From contig NC_039490.1 in assembly GCF_003590095.1 (NCBI RefSeq), positions 7,271,834-7,335,833 on the forward strand: DNA of 64,000 nucleotides. Direction: 5' to 3'. Shown here piece after piece: positions 12,236 to 24,937 of this stretch; position 1 is the stretch's first letter, and the number at the start of each line of letters is the position of its first letter. This DNA is from Trichoplusia ni. Its lineage: Eukaryota > Arthropoda > Insecta > Lepidoptera > Noctuidae. The translations under genes were made by a program, and so were the position numbers. Below the pieces are notes generated by a model that did no database searches, was not told the DNA's origin, and was given only the letters and a program-made list of their open reading frames with translations.

Positions 12236-14058
12236 TGCCTTGTTTGAAGACACTTGTTTTCCTGGTGCAGCTTGCAGGTTTCAGGCTACAGACTTGGATG
12301 GTATTCGTTGGTTTTCTTTGTAGATCCAGGTTTACAAGAGTTGTAACTAGGTCGCTCCACGTCAAATATGGCATTAAAATTAATCTCGTAGGTCTGGAAG
12401 CCGACGTTTATATTTTTTTTTATCGATCTACACAGCGGGATAGATAAAAAAGTATCAAATCAGCCCTATAAATGTTTGGAAAAGGTTACTCGGCAAGGCA
12501 GTTCCAAAAATCATCCAGTTGTCAATGGTTGTTGTTGCCCAATATTCGTCTGAATGTTTCCCATTTCCTTTCCAGCTATCACTTTATGAGTATGACGTAT
12601 ATGCATCTCAATCTTGTAATAACATACGTGAAACGTCATAAAATCAACCATCATACCTTTATTACCTAAGTTATTACCGTCTCGGTATAATTGCCGTGTT
12701 TTATTGCGAGTTTCCCCTTAAACATTCCATTGGTGACGTCATTCGCAATGATATCATTTGTCATTATTGCTTCTTCGTCTGTTCGACGTGGACAGTCCAA
12801 AGAGAATCGATTGCTGAGAAAAAACCTCATGCACCAACATACAGAAGTGACAAACATTAATTATGCTGGCTCATTTGTTGGTTATCGTTTTTTTTATTCC
12901 ATTTTATGAATAAAGTTAATTGAATCTAATCGACAAAAGTATAGCCAGCGACTTCAACGCATTGATTGCCATGTAATATGAATGATAACAGGCGTATTGT
13001 TTGTTAATCACCCGTGGACCGATTTCGTTCAAAGGTTTAGTCTACAAAGAACAAACCTCGTAACCAAATATCACGAAAACCCTTATTTCAAGTTACACAG
13101 CCCTTCTTACAAGATAAGGTCGACGACCAGTAATCTCAATATTATAATAAATAGCAGTAGCATCTCGGTATGTGCCCATTTACATTTGCACATGGCATTC
13201 CTATTACCAGTAGTTGATATAAACTGCTCCGCGCGGAGATAAATCTACGTTATATTGCATCTTCAAGTCACAAATAATGTGCCTCCAGGGTACCGTGAGA
13301 GAGATGAGGAAACCATCTGTTTCTATAATTTTTCAGTCCTTTTGAGTTTTTTTTTTTAATAAGGAATTGCTATGTATTTTCGTATTATTTTTGTGTTTCT
13401 TTTTACTTGGTAGTGATTGATGGCTCTATTAAATTAATGTATATGAATGTCACTGCTTTTATAGCTCTTCGTTTTGTAAAGAAATATACGTGTGCGATTG
13501 TGCGTATTCCAGCATGAAATATGAATGAAATCGTTTGCGAAAACGTTACTAAGTATGTAAGCAAGCAAGGTTCTTACTTCCTGCAATTATAATAAACGGT
13601 ACCACTCCCTTTTGCTATTATATAAAGATTTCTCAAATAATTTTATGTTCCTCATTAACCGCAAAAACATTACATAGAAATATAAATTACTCAGTGTTTA
13701 TTACTTACATTAAAATTGCGAACTAAGCAATGAATAAGTATTTATTGCAAAATACAACAATGAATAAATAACCTTGAAAACAAAATCTACATTTAAAAAT
13801 ATTCCTTTATTACGGAACCAAATATTTAAAGTATCTTCTATCTGTGTTTATAGTTGTGTGTAAGTAAGAAATGTATAAAATTATTATATTTCTCAGTAAG
13901 ACTCCTCATGGGAAACAGTTTTATGTGTTTTAACACATGACTAGAGCACTGTTTATGACTTGAACGCGAACGTTGAGTGCAGCTGGACAAACATTAGGCG
14001 GGCGACACACCACCTGCTTTTGAGCAAACGAGTACCAGTTAGCTAGCAAAGGAGATCA

Positions 14059-14315
14059 CCAGGGCCCCAATTCTGCTATCTAAAATGGCCGATGAATTAA
14101 TGAAAATTGGCTTAACATGGCACTTTTCGTATTCTATTGAGCTTTTTTCCTATACAATCATTGGAAATTCAATATGAGACGGTACTTTCAAGGTCAAAAC
14201 AGTGGATTTTCATTTATTTTGTTGGCATAATGAATAGAGAATAGGAATAATTTCAATTTTATTCCAATTGCCATTCATTCGTCGGCCATCGTAAATAGCA
14301 GAATTGGGGCCCTGG
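14059..14315. mobile_element. 257-bp TIR element (MITE-like), family unassigned
   Basis: Perfect 21-bp terminal inverted repeats start CCAGGGCCCCAATTCTGCTA (14059-14079 and 14295-14315). An imperfect match extends them to about 44 bp (TGGCCGAtGAAT on the left, TGGCCGAcGAAT on the right). GATCA flanks it directly on both sides (14054-14058, 14316-14320), a likely target-site duplication. There is no coding capacity, so mobilisation would depend on a transposase elsewhere. Confidence 0.88.
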
Positions 14316-15444
14316 GATCATACTTAAGATTACGTAAGTTACTGTAAATAATAAATTTGTCGAAGTCATTTCAAATATTGTTCAAAGATAACAAACTCGT
14401 GGGCTGGGTGCCTCATAGTTACCGATATTTCCACGAACGTTTGGTTGCAGAGCTACTGCTTTGATTTTTGAGACGATGTTTGCTCGCTTTTCATCTGGCG
14501 GTGTGTACCGCGCTTTACTTGTAAAGTAATAGCTTCTTAGGATCTTGTCATACTCGACCAACTAACGACTGCGCTATTTATGAATAAGTATGTTAACAGT
14601 AAATATTATAAAGAGTGTTAAGGCGAGTTTGTAAAGGAATTTATTTTAAACTATTATTAATTAAGCCTCCTACTTATTAATTCTACAAGAAACTTCATCC
14701 ATTTCCAAGTAGTGTCTAAGTAGCCTTATAAATAGTAATATACTGCTTAACTCATATTTTCTTATTTTTTTATTATACATATCGAATCTTTTGTTTTGTA
14801 TTTAAGGTATGTTTTTTACTTCAGTACTATTAATGGTAGATAAAGCATAACAAGTTATTTTTAAAAGCCCACTTATCCCACAGCTGAGAAAGGACTCCCT
14901 CTTTTCTTAACATTTGTCTGAGACAAGAGTGTTTCAATCGATCAAAATTGTTTAAATAGTCAATAAAGTTTCAGTTGATCATAATATAGATAAAGCTTCA
15001 TGTAACATCTGTACGTAGGTTGCAGAGGGTTGCGGGCTGACCGCTGTGTGGGCGGGGCTAATTTCCACGCTGAATTGATTGCCTCTCTTGACGTCATCAA
15101 CGTATGTCAACGGCTCAGCAACCGTAATAAACGGGACCAGATATTTGCATGTTATCTACACTTTTAGACGTTGTGACCCTAAAGCACGAATCATTTGCGT
15201 TTATAGTGACATCATTATTATTGAACTTATGATTATTGTGTTAGTACTATTTCAAAATCTTCGAACGATGATTTGTTTTGCAGTGGTTATAGGTCGTAAA
15301 ATTCCTACCTAATTGTAAAAGTACATCTGGTATAGGTGAAACTCAATTTCAAAATCGTTTTATTAAGTAATTGAAAAAAGGGACGACCATAAAAATACTT
15401 AACAGGTTCACGATTATGTTTGAAGTTACTTTGTCCGAAGTAAA

Positions 15445-15690
15445 GGCCTAGGCTTTTCCCAACTATGTTGGGGTCGGCTCCCAGTCTAACCGGTTTCAGC
15501 TAAGTACCAGTGTTTAACAAGGAGCGACTGGCAATCTGACCTCCTCAACCCAGTTACCTGGGCAACACGATACCCCTTGGTTAGACTGGTTGTCAGACTT
15601 TTCAAGCTTCTGACTACCTGTAACGACTGTCAAAGATGTAGGAATAACAGCCAGGACACACAATTTAACGTGTCTTCCAAAGCAAGCAGT
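15445..15690 (-). repeat. Dispersed lepidopteran repeat ('CCCAACTATGTTGGGGTCGG' type)
   Basis: The + strand reads GGCTTTTCCCAACTATGTTG, GGGTCGGCTCCCAGTCTAAC, CTGACCTCCTCAACCCAGTT and CCCCTTGGTTAGACTGG. This matches a very common repeat of moth genomes (recalled). It is probably the 3' end of a non-LTR element in minus orientation. The 67-codon frame at 15577-15780 falls largely within it. Confidence 0.6.
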
Positions 15691-16569
15691 GATCGTGTAT
15701 GGGCATTATGGGCTGTTATAGTACTAGTATTATATCATAATATGTTTTACTTATTAAATAAGCGTCAAAGTCACGGTTAAGTAACCGAAGTAATACTAAT
15801 ATCTTTCACACTTCAATGGTAATATCAGATATAAATTCGCCGTATCTGGAACAAATGAGAACTAGTATTATGTAGTACGAGGTATTCGCTTCTCTATAGA
15901 ATGCACTTATGCAAGCGTATTGTAGTGTACAGATAAATATTCTTGTTTTGTTCTGAACGTAATGAGATTGGAAGTGGGTGTTATTATTTGTAGCAGAGGA
16001 CTCGATAAATCGTATATATTGTAAATGTTTGTTGAGTTTTTTTTTAATCTGGATGGTTTTTTTTTCTTTTTCTCGCAATAAAGTATTTAATCCTTGTGTC
16101 GCGGGTTTATAAATATTCAACTCACATGCACTAAGACAACCCACACTTTACAATCTCAAATACCAGTGACTGTCTACGATTTAGTATATAACACTTTTCA
16201 CTTCACGTACCTTCTACGTTAATTTTACCACATTATATCAATGTTACAAATAAGACATTTAATAATAATAAGCACCGCTCATCCATACACATCTCAGACA
16301 TAATACAACGTTTGTACTCCACAATTCTAGTTGCAAATTCACAATTAACTAACACAATAGCCACTGTGAGAAACAAGAATTATGTTAACACTTTCAATGA
16401 ATCGGCTTCAACTTTACAAGGTCGTTTCACCTACAAATCAAGTTTTTGTGACAGAAAAACAATAACCCTCCTTATTACGATTGCCCAAGGTTCATTTTAG
16501 CGTGTTTTTGTTTTGGTTGTTGTGTTAAAAGTTGTGCGTATGACTGTTTGTGAGTGCTTGGTATCATTC

Positions 16570-16689
16570 AGTGGTCGTGCGTTGGAAAATCAAGTGTTTC
16601 GGACTGATGTGGTTGTGTTGGTGATATTGTTTTAGTTTAAGTTTGTTTTGTGATTATACTATGGTGTTTTTCGCGTCTCCTTTTAACAG
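16570..16689 (+). other. Candidate alternative 5' non-coding exon
   Basis: An initiator-like ATCATTCAGTGGTCGTGCG (A at 16570) is followed by GT-rich sequence typical of lepidopteran 5' UTRs and a possible donor AACAG|GTAATT at 16690. It has no ATG-led frame of note. It could splice to the acceptor at 24692. No expression evidence is available, and a downstream promoter element is not in the canonical place. Confidence 0.25.
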
Positions 16690-18489
16690 GTAATTATTGT
16701 GTTGTTAGTAGTGTTTCGATAGGTTAAGTTTCAATTAAAGTTAAAACAGAACCGCAGAATCGGAGGTATTATTACGTTGAGGCTAGTTCAATCGTTACGA
16801 ACCGAATTTAAAATATTTTTGTGTTTGAAGCATTAAAATATTGACAAGAAATTTAATATTTTGGTTAAGGTTTTTTTTTTGCATTTTTCACTATCGAAGT
16901 CTAATTTAACTCTTTGTAAACAAGTTATAATAAATATTTACTTAATGACTGAACTTGATAATAAAACAATCATAATATTAAGAAAAATGCTCTTTGAATT
17001 GAATGAAGTATATTACAACATGACAAAACAATGAAACATATTTTGTAACTATTACCTATTTCAAGTTCAAAAACAAATTTAATGATTATTCAGTTCCCTT
17101 ACAAATCGATGACATACTTAAGTAAACGATAATATACAAAACCAATGCGTTTCTCATGATTTATTGCAAACGTACGCCTATATAACCTATATTTTCAATA
17201 CAAATAAACAATGTGAGATATCGACCTTCAACTAAAGTGACAAGTTTCCTTTCCGCCCTTGTACCTAAATTAAAAGAAATCAACTTTTAATACTTTTGTC
17301 ATTACAATCAAAAATGTTCTGTCTGTCTGCAACAAAACCTGGTACACGTGCCGAACTTGTAATATTACACTCAAGTATACTAGCTTTTAAGCGCGACATT
17401 GCCTGCTTTGATGTCTATAGGAGCGAAAAAACATTCCGATGATATTAGCCAGTAAGAGTCTTATTAAACAAATTCGCCTTTCCCAGGCGAGAGAAGTCCG
17501 TAAACCGGGTCGGAAAAAAGGCTAATAGTGATTTCCATGCATTTAACAACATTAGTCACCCCATACAGTGCACATGGGGTGCTGTAAGACCGTCCTTGGA
17601 TGACCATTTTTTAGGACCCCTTCGTTGAAACGATGATGACACAAACATTTGTTAATTTAATAATAATCCTCCGCTCTCCGCGAAAGACGTTTTTTTTTTA
17701 TTTTTAGGAGTCCCATTTCCCGCTTTGCAGTGGACCTCGATAGAATTATTTGATTTGATAAACCTCCGTCAGTCGAATCAGTTACTGCTGTCATGCTAAC
17801 TTCGTGATTTGTTAAAAGACATATTATGATCATATGATAATCAGCTGTCCAGAAGTAAGAACGTAATTGTAGACCCGAATATACTTGTAAAAAAATGTTT
17901 CATACAATTTACAAATACAACAATTAAATGACGGAATTTCCCAAACAGAAGATCAATGGCAAATACAATAAAAATAATTAGATACTGATTCATGAATACT
18001 GAATACGAAGAAAAAACGTGGAATATTTTGGTCGGAGTTTTTGTGGAACTAAAATATATGCTGTTTGAATGAACCAAATTATGTGACTATGTATACTCAA
18101 CTGCTTCAAAAGGGATTCTTCCTGAATGGTTCTAATTATGTTCATCGTCATTTGTTTTGTTTTATTCTATTTCAAAATAATGCGTGTCCTTAACTTACTA
18201 AGTAAAAAGCGACAACCTTTGAAGACAATGTTTTTACAATCTTTATTACTCATCAGCTATATATCTTGGAGCAGAATACTAATTAGAAATTTAAGTTATT
18301 GGTGCTAAATACCCCTTCTAACTTAATATAACGCATGCTCGGTGAAATTCGGTTAAAAGAAAAAAAAAACATCCAAGCAACAATAACAGCAGACAGAAAC
18401 AGTTACATGTAATATTTTAAAACAAGAGTTCTTCACAAACAACTCGATTGAAACATCACTATAAGATCATATAATATTCTTCAAACAAA

Positions 18490-18942
18490 ACTGAGGCGAT
18501 TGTGAGAACGAGACGCAGCTACACACAGTGATCCGTCATCTCGTTTCCGCAAGAGTTTTAAAGTTACTTAAAGCCTTTTAGTGCTCGTAGTAAGCTGGTG
18601 TGATTGAAAAAACGCTAGCCAATCGTTGCGATTTGTTTACCGTCGCCGCTACGAGACGGTATTCCGAGCAATCACGGTGGGACACTCGCGAGCTGCGCTT
18701 GCGCAAGCGATGGCCCGTGCGAGGAACAGACGGTGTAGGGGAACCGTGCATCATGTACTACAGTATTTTAGGTGAAGTATTTGTTAAGTAATATATTATG
18801 ATAATAAGTAAATAAACCGTATTGTGTTAGTGTGTGTGAAGTGAACAAAAGTAGCGTGGTTTTTGTGTTGTGTTAACATGTGATGTGTAATACAGTTTAG
18901 GTTATATTGGATTTTATTGTCGTTTCTCGGTTTTGGCGGTGG
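18490..18942 (+). promoter_or_regulatory. Best candidate promoter and first exon of syndapin
   Basis: A CpG-rich island in AT-rich surroundings holds CACAGTG (start candidate at 18527), a perfect 14-bp palindrome CGCTTGCGCAAGCG at 18696-18709, and an EWG-like TGCGCTTGCGCA one base off consensus. GT-rich leader-like sequence follows and ends at a strong donor, GGTGG|GTAAGT, at 18943. It lies 5.8 kb upstream of the exon-1 acceptor, on the same strand. The 63-codon frame at 18600-18791 has no recognisable domain. The link to syndapin is inferred from position. Confidence 0.35.
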
Positions 18943-21900
18943 GTAAGTCTAGGATAGGTGGTTGAAAATACTGGATCTGGAAGGTTAAAGGATCTGTTAT
19001 AAGAAGAAATACAGTAATGTTGTACTTGCTGTCCGATAACATGTCTGTCGAGAAAAGTCTAGATGATCAACGTAAATTAGTTTTGATTGTATTACTAATA
19101 AAAAACCGTTATCTGTGGTTACTCCTCACTACAATACGATATAGATGTTTGGTGATTAATAACTCATAAAAAAAACAATCTTCAATCTTAGATTCCATAA
19201 TTGTTTTAAATATTATAAAGTTACCGTACACACGCCTTGAACCGTAGCGCTTGATGTGTCTCTAAACGTCGCTAACGACCTTGAAGATTATGTCATTTCT
19301 CAAGTTCGTCATTCAAGTTAGCATATAAATAAAAATAATTGTATAATTTATTCAGGTATCTATGTGTGTTTATCTTTTATGTCTGAACATTAACATGTGG
19401 GTAACGTAAGCTTTGGCCATTTTATTATATACATCATTGGTACCAGGAGAACATGCATGGAATAGTATATTACCATTTCAACCTTATAGAAGTGTTTGGT
19501 TTTAGCAAGTATCCAAAGAGTCCACGTCGCCTGGCCAGACTTCGTTTTTACTTATAGGGGGCATGCATTGAGACATTTCGAGCTTCTATATGATAAAGAA
19601 AGTCTGGGCACTTCTTGTTGAATACAATATTACGGTGCTAAAAAGTCCAGTCTGTAATGAACAATCCAAGTGTTAAGGATCGACCAAAACATGACAGAAT
19701 TATATTTTCTAAAATGTACGATTTTTTGCGTTTCATTCCGAACAAAATGCGAAAGAACTAAACGCGAACTGCTCTAATTAAATTCTAAAAACATTTTACT
19801 TTTTAGAATTTAATTACCGGTGTCACTTCGGTTTCGTCTTCAGATGAATCATTGATCTTTAATTCAATTGCCTCTTCTAAAATGGTGCCAAGCCAACGCA
19901 TTTTTGTCTAAACAATTTGCTTTGACATTTGTGCAGAAGTCATCTTATTATATCATCTTATCCAGTCGCGTCATCAAGATTTTTGCAATTGTAGGTACAC
20001 TAATAATGCCAACTAGACATTCTATGTATGAGTATTATATTATTTCGTGTATTAGTAATATGCTTTTAAGCAAATCATCAACCATTTAGACTGAAAAACT
20101 TCATTCAAAGAGGGTTAATATCGCCATCAACGCTCGGTACAGTTAGCTGCTTTTACAAATGACGCTATGGCCACTGTGTCTTAACCTCAAATACTATACA
20201 TACTACAACTATTATAGTGTTTTCCCACCTTACTACTAACCCAGTGCAGTAATTGTTCTTTAAGGTCAGTCGAGTAAACACGTTATGATTTCATTTCCAC
20301 GTGACCGGCCCGCTAATTATCGACTGTATAGGAACTTCGCTCATTAATCTTACTAGTAACATCCTACTTAGCGCTTACTTCATATTCATGATACATTATG
20401 TGCGGATATTTACGTAATTGCTAATATTAAGTGGTTTATTGCAACACTTGGTACTGAGTTTTAATAGAGGAAGCGAGACTGTCTTGTGCAGTGATATCTC
20501 GCTCTCACAATCAAAAGCTCTTCTTTTAGAACTCATAATGAGCGATTTGATGACTAACTTCGGTCGTTTAGGCTATACATGTAGGCACGGTTCCTACCTT
20601 CCATTAGCTGATATGAAAATCGAATGATTTCAATCCACGCGGAAACCTTGGCTTTTAATACCCCAGACTTAAATCAATGGATTGCTTGTTGCCAAGACTT
20701 GTTGTAGTATTACCTGTATTTTCTACAAAACAAAACATTATACACATAATTTTCTTACAAAATCATCGCAGTAATAAACAGTCTGCCGCGATTCATAAAA
20801 TACTCATTCCATCATCATGAATACCACAACTGCGTAGAACAAATTTGCATTGGTTAAGATTTATTATCAGTTAATCTTCACACTTCACCTTGGACGGACA
20901 AACATACATCTTTATGAGTAGAGATTATGACGGTTTTAGCACGTTACGAGGCATTGTGATCTTGACACTTGCCTCGCGTAGTTATATACAGTACTAACAG
21001 GGATATTTATTATGGAAATTATTATAGAATAGATTAGATGAAACAATGAGGTTAGGAAAAATGTTGATATTATAGTACAAAAAGATAGAAAAACGAATAA
21101 TTAACGCCAGAAATATATTAGAAACTAGCTCTCAGAAATGGGGTCGTGAAAAACTACATTTAATGAGCTTATTAAAACTTATATTTTGATATACTATTGC
21201 ATATAAATTTTGCCGAGTAACTGTCAGACAAACTTTCTTCGCGGCGTCGTTGGCTTGTTGCCTTGTGACATTGTATGGCACATTGTTTCATTCGTAGAAT
21301 TTAGAAAAACATTCAGTATGTTCGACCTTTGTGCTTCCTACAACGGTTTATAGTAGTCCGTACTATACTGACTGTATTGGAAACAAATCATTCTGAACAT
21401 GATAGAATATATGCATTTTGCCATATAAACTATCAACCGAATAGAGAATCCTCGACGCTTTAAATACTATCTACTGAACTACTGAACCGTTTGCAATCAA
21501 ACTTTGTTGGCAAATAATGACCGAGCCTAAATTAAGAATGGCATACGATTTTGTTTCCTATAAACAAGCTACGCAACGATTTAAAAATCTAAATTTTTGT
21601 TCTCACACCAAAAACCAAGCATTATATCGTAAGTAATCATTTAAATTTACGTTAATAATAAATTAACTTAACTGATTTTAATTTTAAATGTAGATTTTTG
21701 TATGATGAGGCAATATTTCAATGATGGAATGACGTAATCACGGATCATATGACTTAAAGTATGTTTAATGTAGTGAAGATGTCGCCTAGAACAACATAAC
21801 TGTCTAATAACGCATTTTCAAGTAATATTTTTTTTTAAACTCTTATATATTTAGCTTTGACTTGATCGATGACGAAAGAGGTTGGTTTCAAAGTTGTTTT

Positions 21901-23506
21901 TATAAAGAAAATATTGTTTGATCTATGGTTCTATAGAAAACACGTGTTTGTTTAGCATAATTTTATTACTATTGACTAAAATTATATTTAGAAAATTACT
22001 TTAAAGTTAGTTCTTTTCCTATGGTTGAGGTACCACCTGGTTCAGAGATTTTTAAATTCTGCGACGATGTTTCGCTCCAAGGACTTAATTCTTAGATGTG
22101 CTGGGTTTCTTATTTCACATGTATTCAGTGTGCGTGCCGGGATTTGATCCTACTACCATTGACTCGACAGCCCAAAATTCATTCCAATATGGTGTTTATA
22201 TAAAATAGTAATAGTCCCTTTGCATAGAAAACTTAATACACAAACTGCTCACTTACAACTCAAATGTGACCAATTATACTTAAATGTATTAATAGAATTC
22301 GTATAGAACACTAGCATATGTGTGTCTAACAATATACCTCAAATACGTATCCAGAGGTCAAGTTCATAGTCATTCAGCCAAAAGCCTTTGCAGTTACGTA
22401 ATACCTGATCTGTCGGTCACGACTTGCGTTTTGCGGTAAAAAATGATTAAACAGACTGAATTCTCTCTTGACATGCAACTATTGATGTTTAATTGGTTTC
22501 CAACATTTTTGGGTTCGTGTACATCGATTTTCTGACGTAAATCTTGTTCGCTTTGTATAACGGTTATTTATGTAATGTAAATTACTTAAATTATGAGTGG
22601 CTTTTTTGCAGTCCAGGTTTAAAGAAAAGTGGAGGATTAAAGAGAAATCGGTTTTTTTTTTGTCGTTAGAACCGATCAAAACAGTCACAGAAAAAAGTGT
22701 AAAGGCAACTTTAAGGCGATTTTTGATGACACTTCGTCCTACAAAACACCATTTACATTTTAATTGTTTACGAACCTCCTCACACATCGAGACTGCTCGA
22801 CTAGTTTCGCATCCAATCGGATTCCTTAATCATTTGCCGAAGCGGCCGACGAGTGAGTCGAATTAACAATAACATTTTACCACTAGTCATTTTTTGGTCA
22901 TGTCATAGTTTACGGATACGAGGCTCTATCCATTCATTTACTAAGTAATGTTGTATATTTTACTTCCTAATTGTGACACGTCATAATAGACGACCCATGA
23001 ACCATTGATAGTAAATGTTTAATAGACAGGCTGTTAAACAATGGCCGCTGTTAAAACATGGCTGATTCATTGATAAAGCTAGTCGCGACAATGTTTCTCT
23101 GAGTAATTAGTTAAATTCGAGGCTCGATTATATTTATCATAGTGTAATTTATGACTCAATTGATTGGTGTCATAATTTAAATATTGTTAATTAAAAGCAA
23201 TTTAGTAGGTACGCCTCTTACAAGAAATTCTTGCTTCGAATTTGTCAAACTTATTTTATATGACTTTTTTATGTTATTGGTTGCTTACTATCCAATCGCT
23301 TTCATCGAATAATAACTTTTCCTAACTCATGTTCCTTTGCTAATCATAAATACTTTTAAATGTTAACCCTAACAATTGATTCCCAAACGTTTACTTACCC
23401 AAACTATCTTCAACAACTATTCAGAAAACAATAGTTCATCGTATTCCCCATATACATGTCTTCATACCCGTACATTCTTTCTCCAATATCCACCAATCAA
23501 TTAAAC
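18943..23506. other. Non-coding sequence upstream of the duplicated block, probable 5' intron
   Basis: AT-rich, with no recognised coding exon. It contains a 16-bp perfect hairpin at 19776-19815 and a minus-strand B-box-like fragment (GGATCAAATCCC, near 22140) that may be a SINE remnant. Confidence 0.45.
19776..19815. repeat. Perfect 16-bp inverted repeat with 8-nt loop
   Basis: AATTAAATTCTAAAAA (19776-19791) is matched exactly by its reverse complement at 19800-19815 around CATTTTAC. It is almost purely A/T. It could be a fold-back remnant. Confidence 0.8.
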
Positions 23507-24692
23507 AACACCATGTTGTAGCCATGACAGTGATGTATTTCTCAAGGGATTGCCGCCCATCGGAACAGACACCAAATTGTATCTCCATTGTTACTTCATT
23601 ATTCAAAGTATTCATTCCAAAGTATATGAATATTAAATTATTTATTGTAGGTTGTTGTACTTGTTATCTTTTTTTTTCAAAACATATAGGCTTAGAATTA
23701 CATTATAAAGATGTTTTACGGATAAATTACTTAATTATGGAGTTCCGTGCCGGTTCTTCTCCCTAAGAATGACATTTTGGAACCGCGCAACGAGAGTCAT
23801 CATTGTAACCTTTTGAAAGTATCTGGAAAGCGCATAAATTTTGATTTGATTTTAAAGAGTTTTTAAATGATCTTAAATACAATTGTGAGATCTTTGGCTA
23901 TATAGTAAAAGTTTAGCTTAGACCAGTATATTCAAGGTAAAATATGTAGCTATCAGCTTTCTATAAAGTCTTACAAAGTTATAGATCAAAGCTAAGTAAA
24001 CAAGTCCATATCTCATGAGGTAAAAGTTTTCGGAGAGGTACCTTTCCCAGGGGTATGATTGGAAAAATCGACTCGTGTTATCTACTATGATTCTAAACGG
24101 CCTTGACCTCAACAACTCCAGCCATTCAAGCCAAGGTCCCCTTCCCCCTCGAGGAAATATTTATTATGATAGACTAGTGTGGAACTAACTTGCTTTAACA
24201 AGTACTTATAGAGTTGGCCACATTATAAAAAGGGAAGCTATGTATTTACCGCGAATAAGGGTAAACAAATTGTAGATGGTTATTTTACACAGGCCCGCAG
24301 ATATCAGTTTTACACAACTTAATTAAACAATCAACCTAATTTATGTTTTTCCGGTGAGTCAATTGTTTCGAATCAAGTCGTTTATTTATGATATATATAG
24401 TTAAATGTGACTGCTTATCTGTTAAACCCTTATTACATTTCGGCATACTATTTAAATAACTAATTGATCTGGCCAACGTGTTTATGCCTTATCCATTATT
24501 TAACCGTCATCCTTAAAGAGTATGAAAAATACCCTGCGAACTGTTCTTAGACTATAAACTGCGAACTGATTTTAAATTGAAAATTCGTTTAAAAGGAATT
24601 TTATAACACTCAAGATTATCAATTATAGTATGTACTATGTTCTTAATTCTATCCGTGATATATTATCCTAATAGTTGGTTTGTTTGTTCCAG

Positions 24693-24720
24693 AGGGGCGG
24701 TGTGTGAGTGTCGCACCGCC
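24693..24720 (+). other. Synd: 5' UTR part of syndapin exon 1 with GC stem-loop
   Basis: These 28 nt lie between the splice acceptor (AG at 24691-24692) and the ATG at 24721. They hold a perfect 7-bp inverted repeat, GGCGGTG (24696-24702) and CACCGCC (24714-24720), around an 11-nt loop. The right arm touches the start codon. The equivalent in the right block is 30935-30962 with the same sequence. Because an acceptor precedes it, at least one non-coding upstream exon must exist. Confidence 0.75.
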
Positions 24721-24937
24721 ATGTCGCACCACAGCGACGAACAGGCGCTCCTCACGGTCACCTCCGACTCGTTCTGGGAGCCTGGTAACTATAAGCGGAC
24801 CACACGAAGAGTTGACGATGGACACAGACTATGCGGAGAGCTGCAGGCCTTGGTGCAGGAGAGGGCAGACATAGAGAAGACGTACGCAAAAAGCCTAAGG
24901 GGGTGGGCTAAGAAATGGAATGACCTTATCGAGAAAG
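24721..24937 (+). CDS. Synd: Syndapin (PACSIN) coding exon 1, copy in the left block
   Basis: First coding exon of syndapin, an F-BAR/SH3 adaptor that bends and tubulates membrane and links endocytosis to dynamin and actin regulators (family knowledge). The 217 nt encode residues 1-72 plus the first base of codon 73. Residues about 16-39 (DSFWEPGNYKRTTRRVDDGH and onward) and about 47-72 (ERADIEKTYAKSL, GWAKKWNDLIEK) match the conserved start of PACSIN F-BAR domains. The start is the first ATG after a good acceptor (TTTGTTTGTTCCAG, ending 24692), and the protein begins MSHHSDEQ, close to the usual PACSIN N-terminus. The donor is AAAG|GTGAGT at 24938, phase 1. A longer reading through to about 25077 is intron. 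The same exon recurs at 30963-31179 with one synonymous difference (A at 24888, G at 31130, both Ala). This copy joins the upstream sequence and is probably the other allele rather than a second exon. Confidence 0.93.

Noticed and set aside
17557..17581. CACCCCAT / ATGGGGTG hairpin
   Set aside because: Only 8 bp of stem, with no repeat copy or regulatory context.
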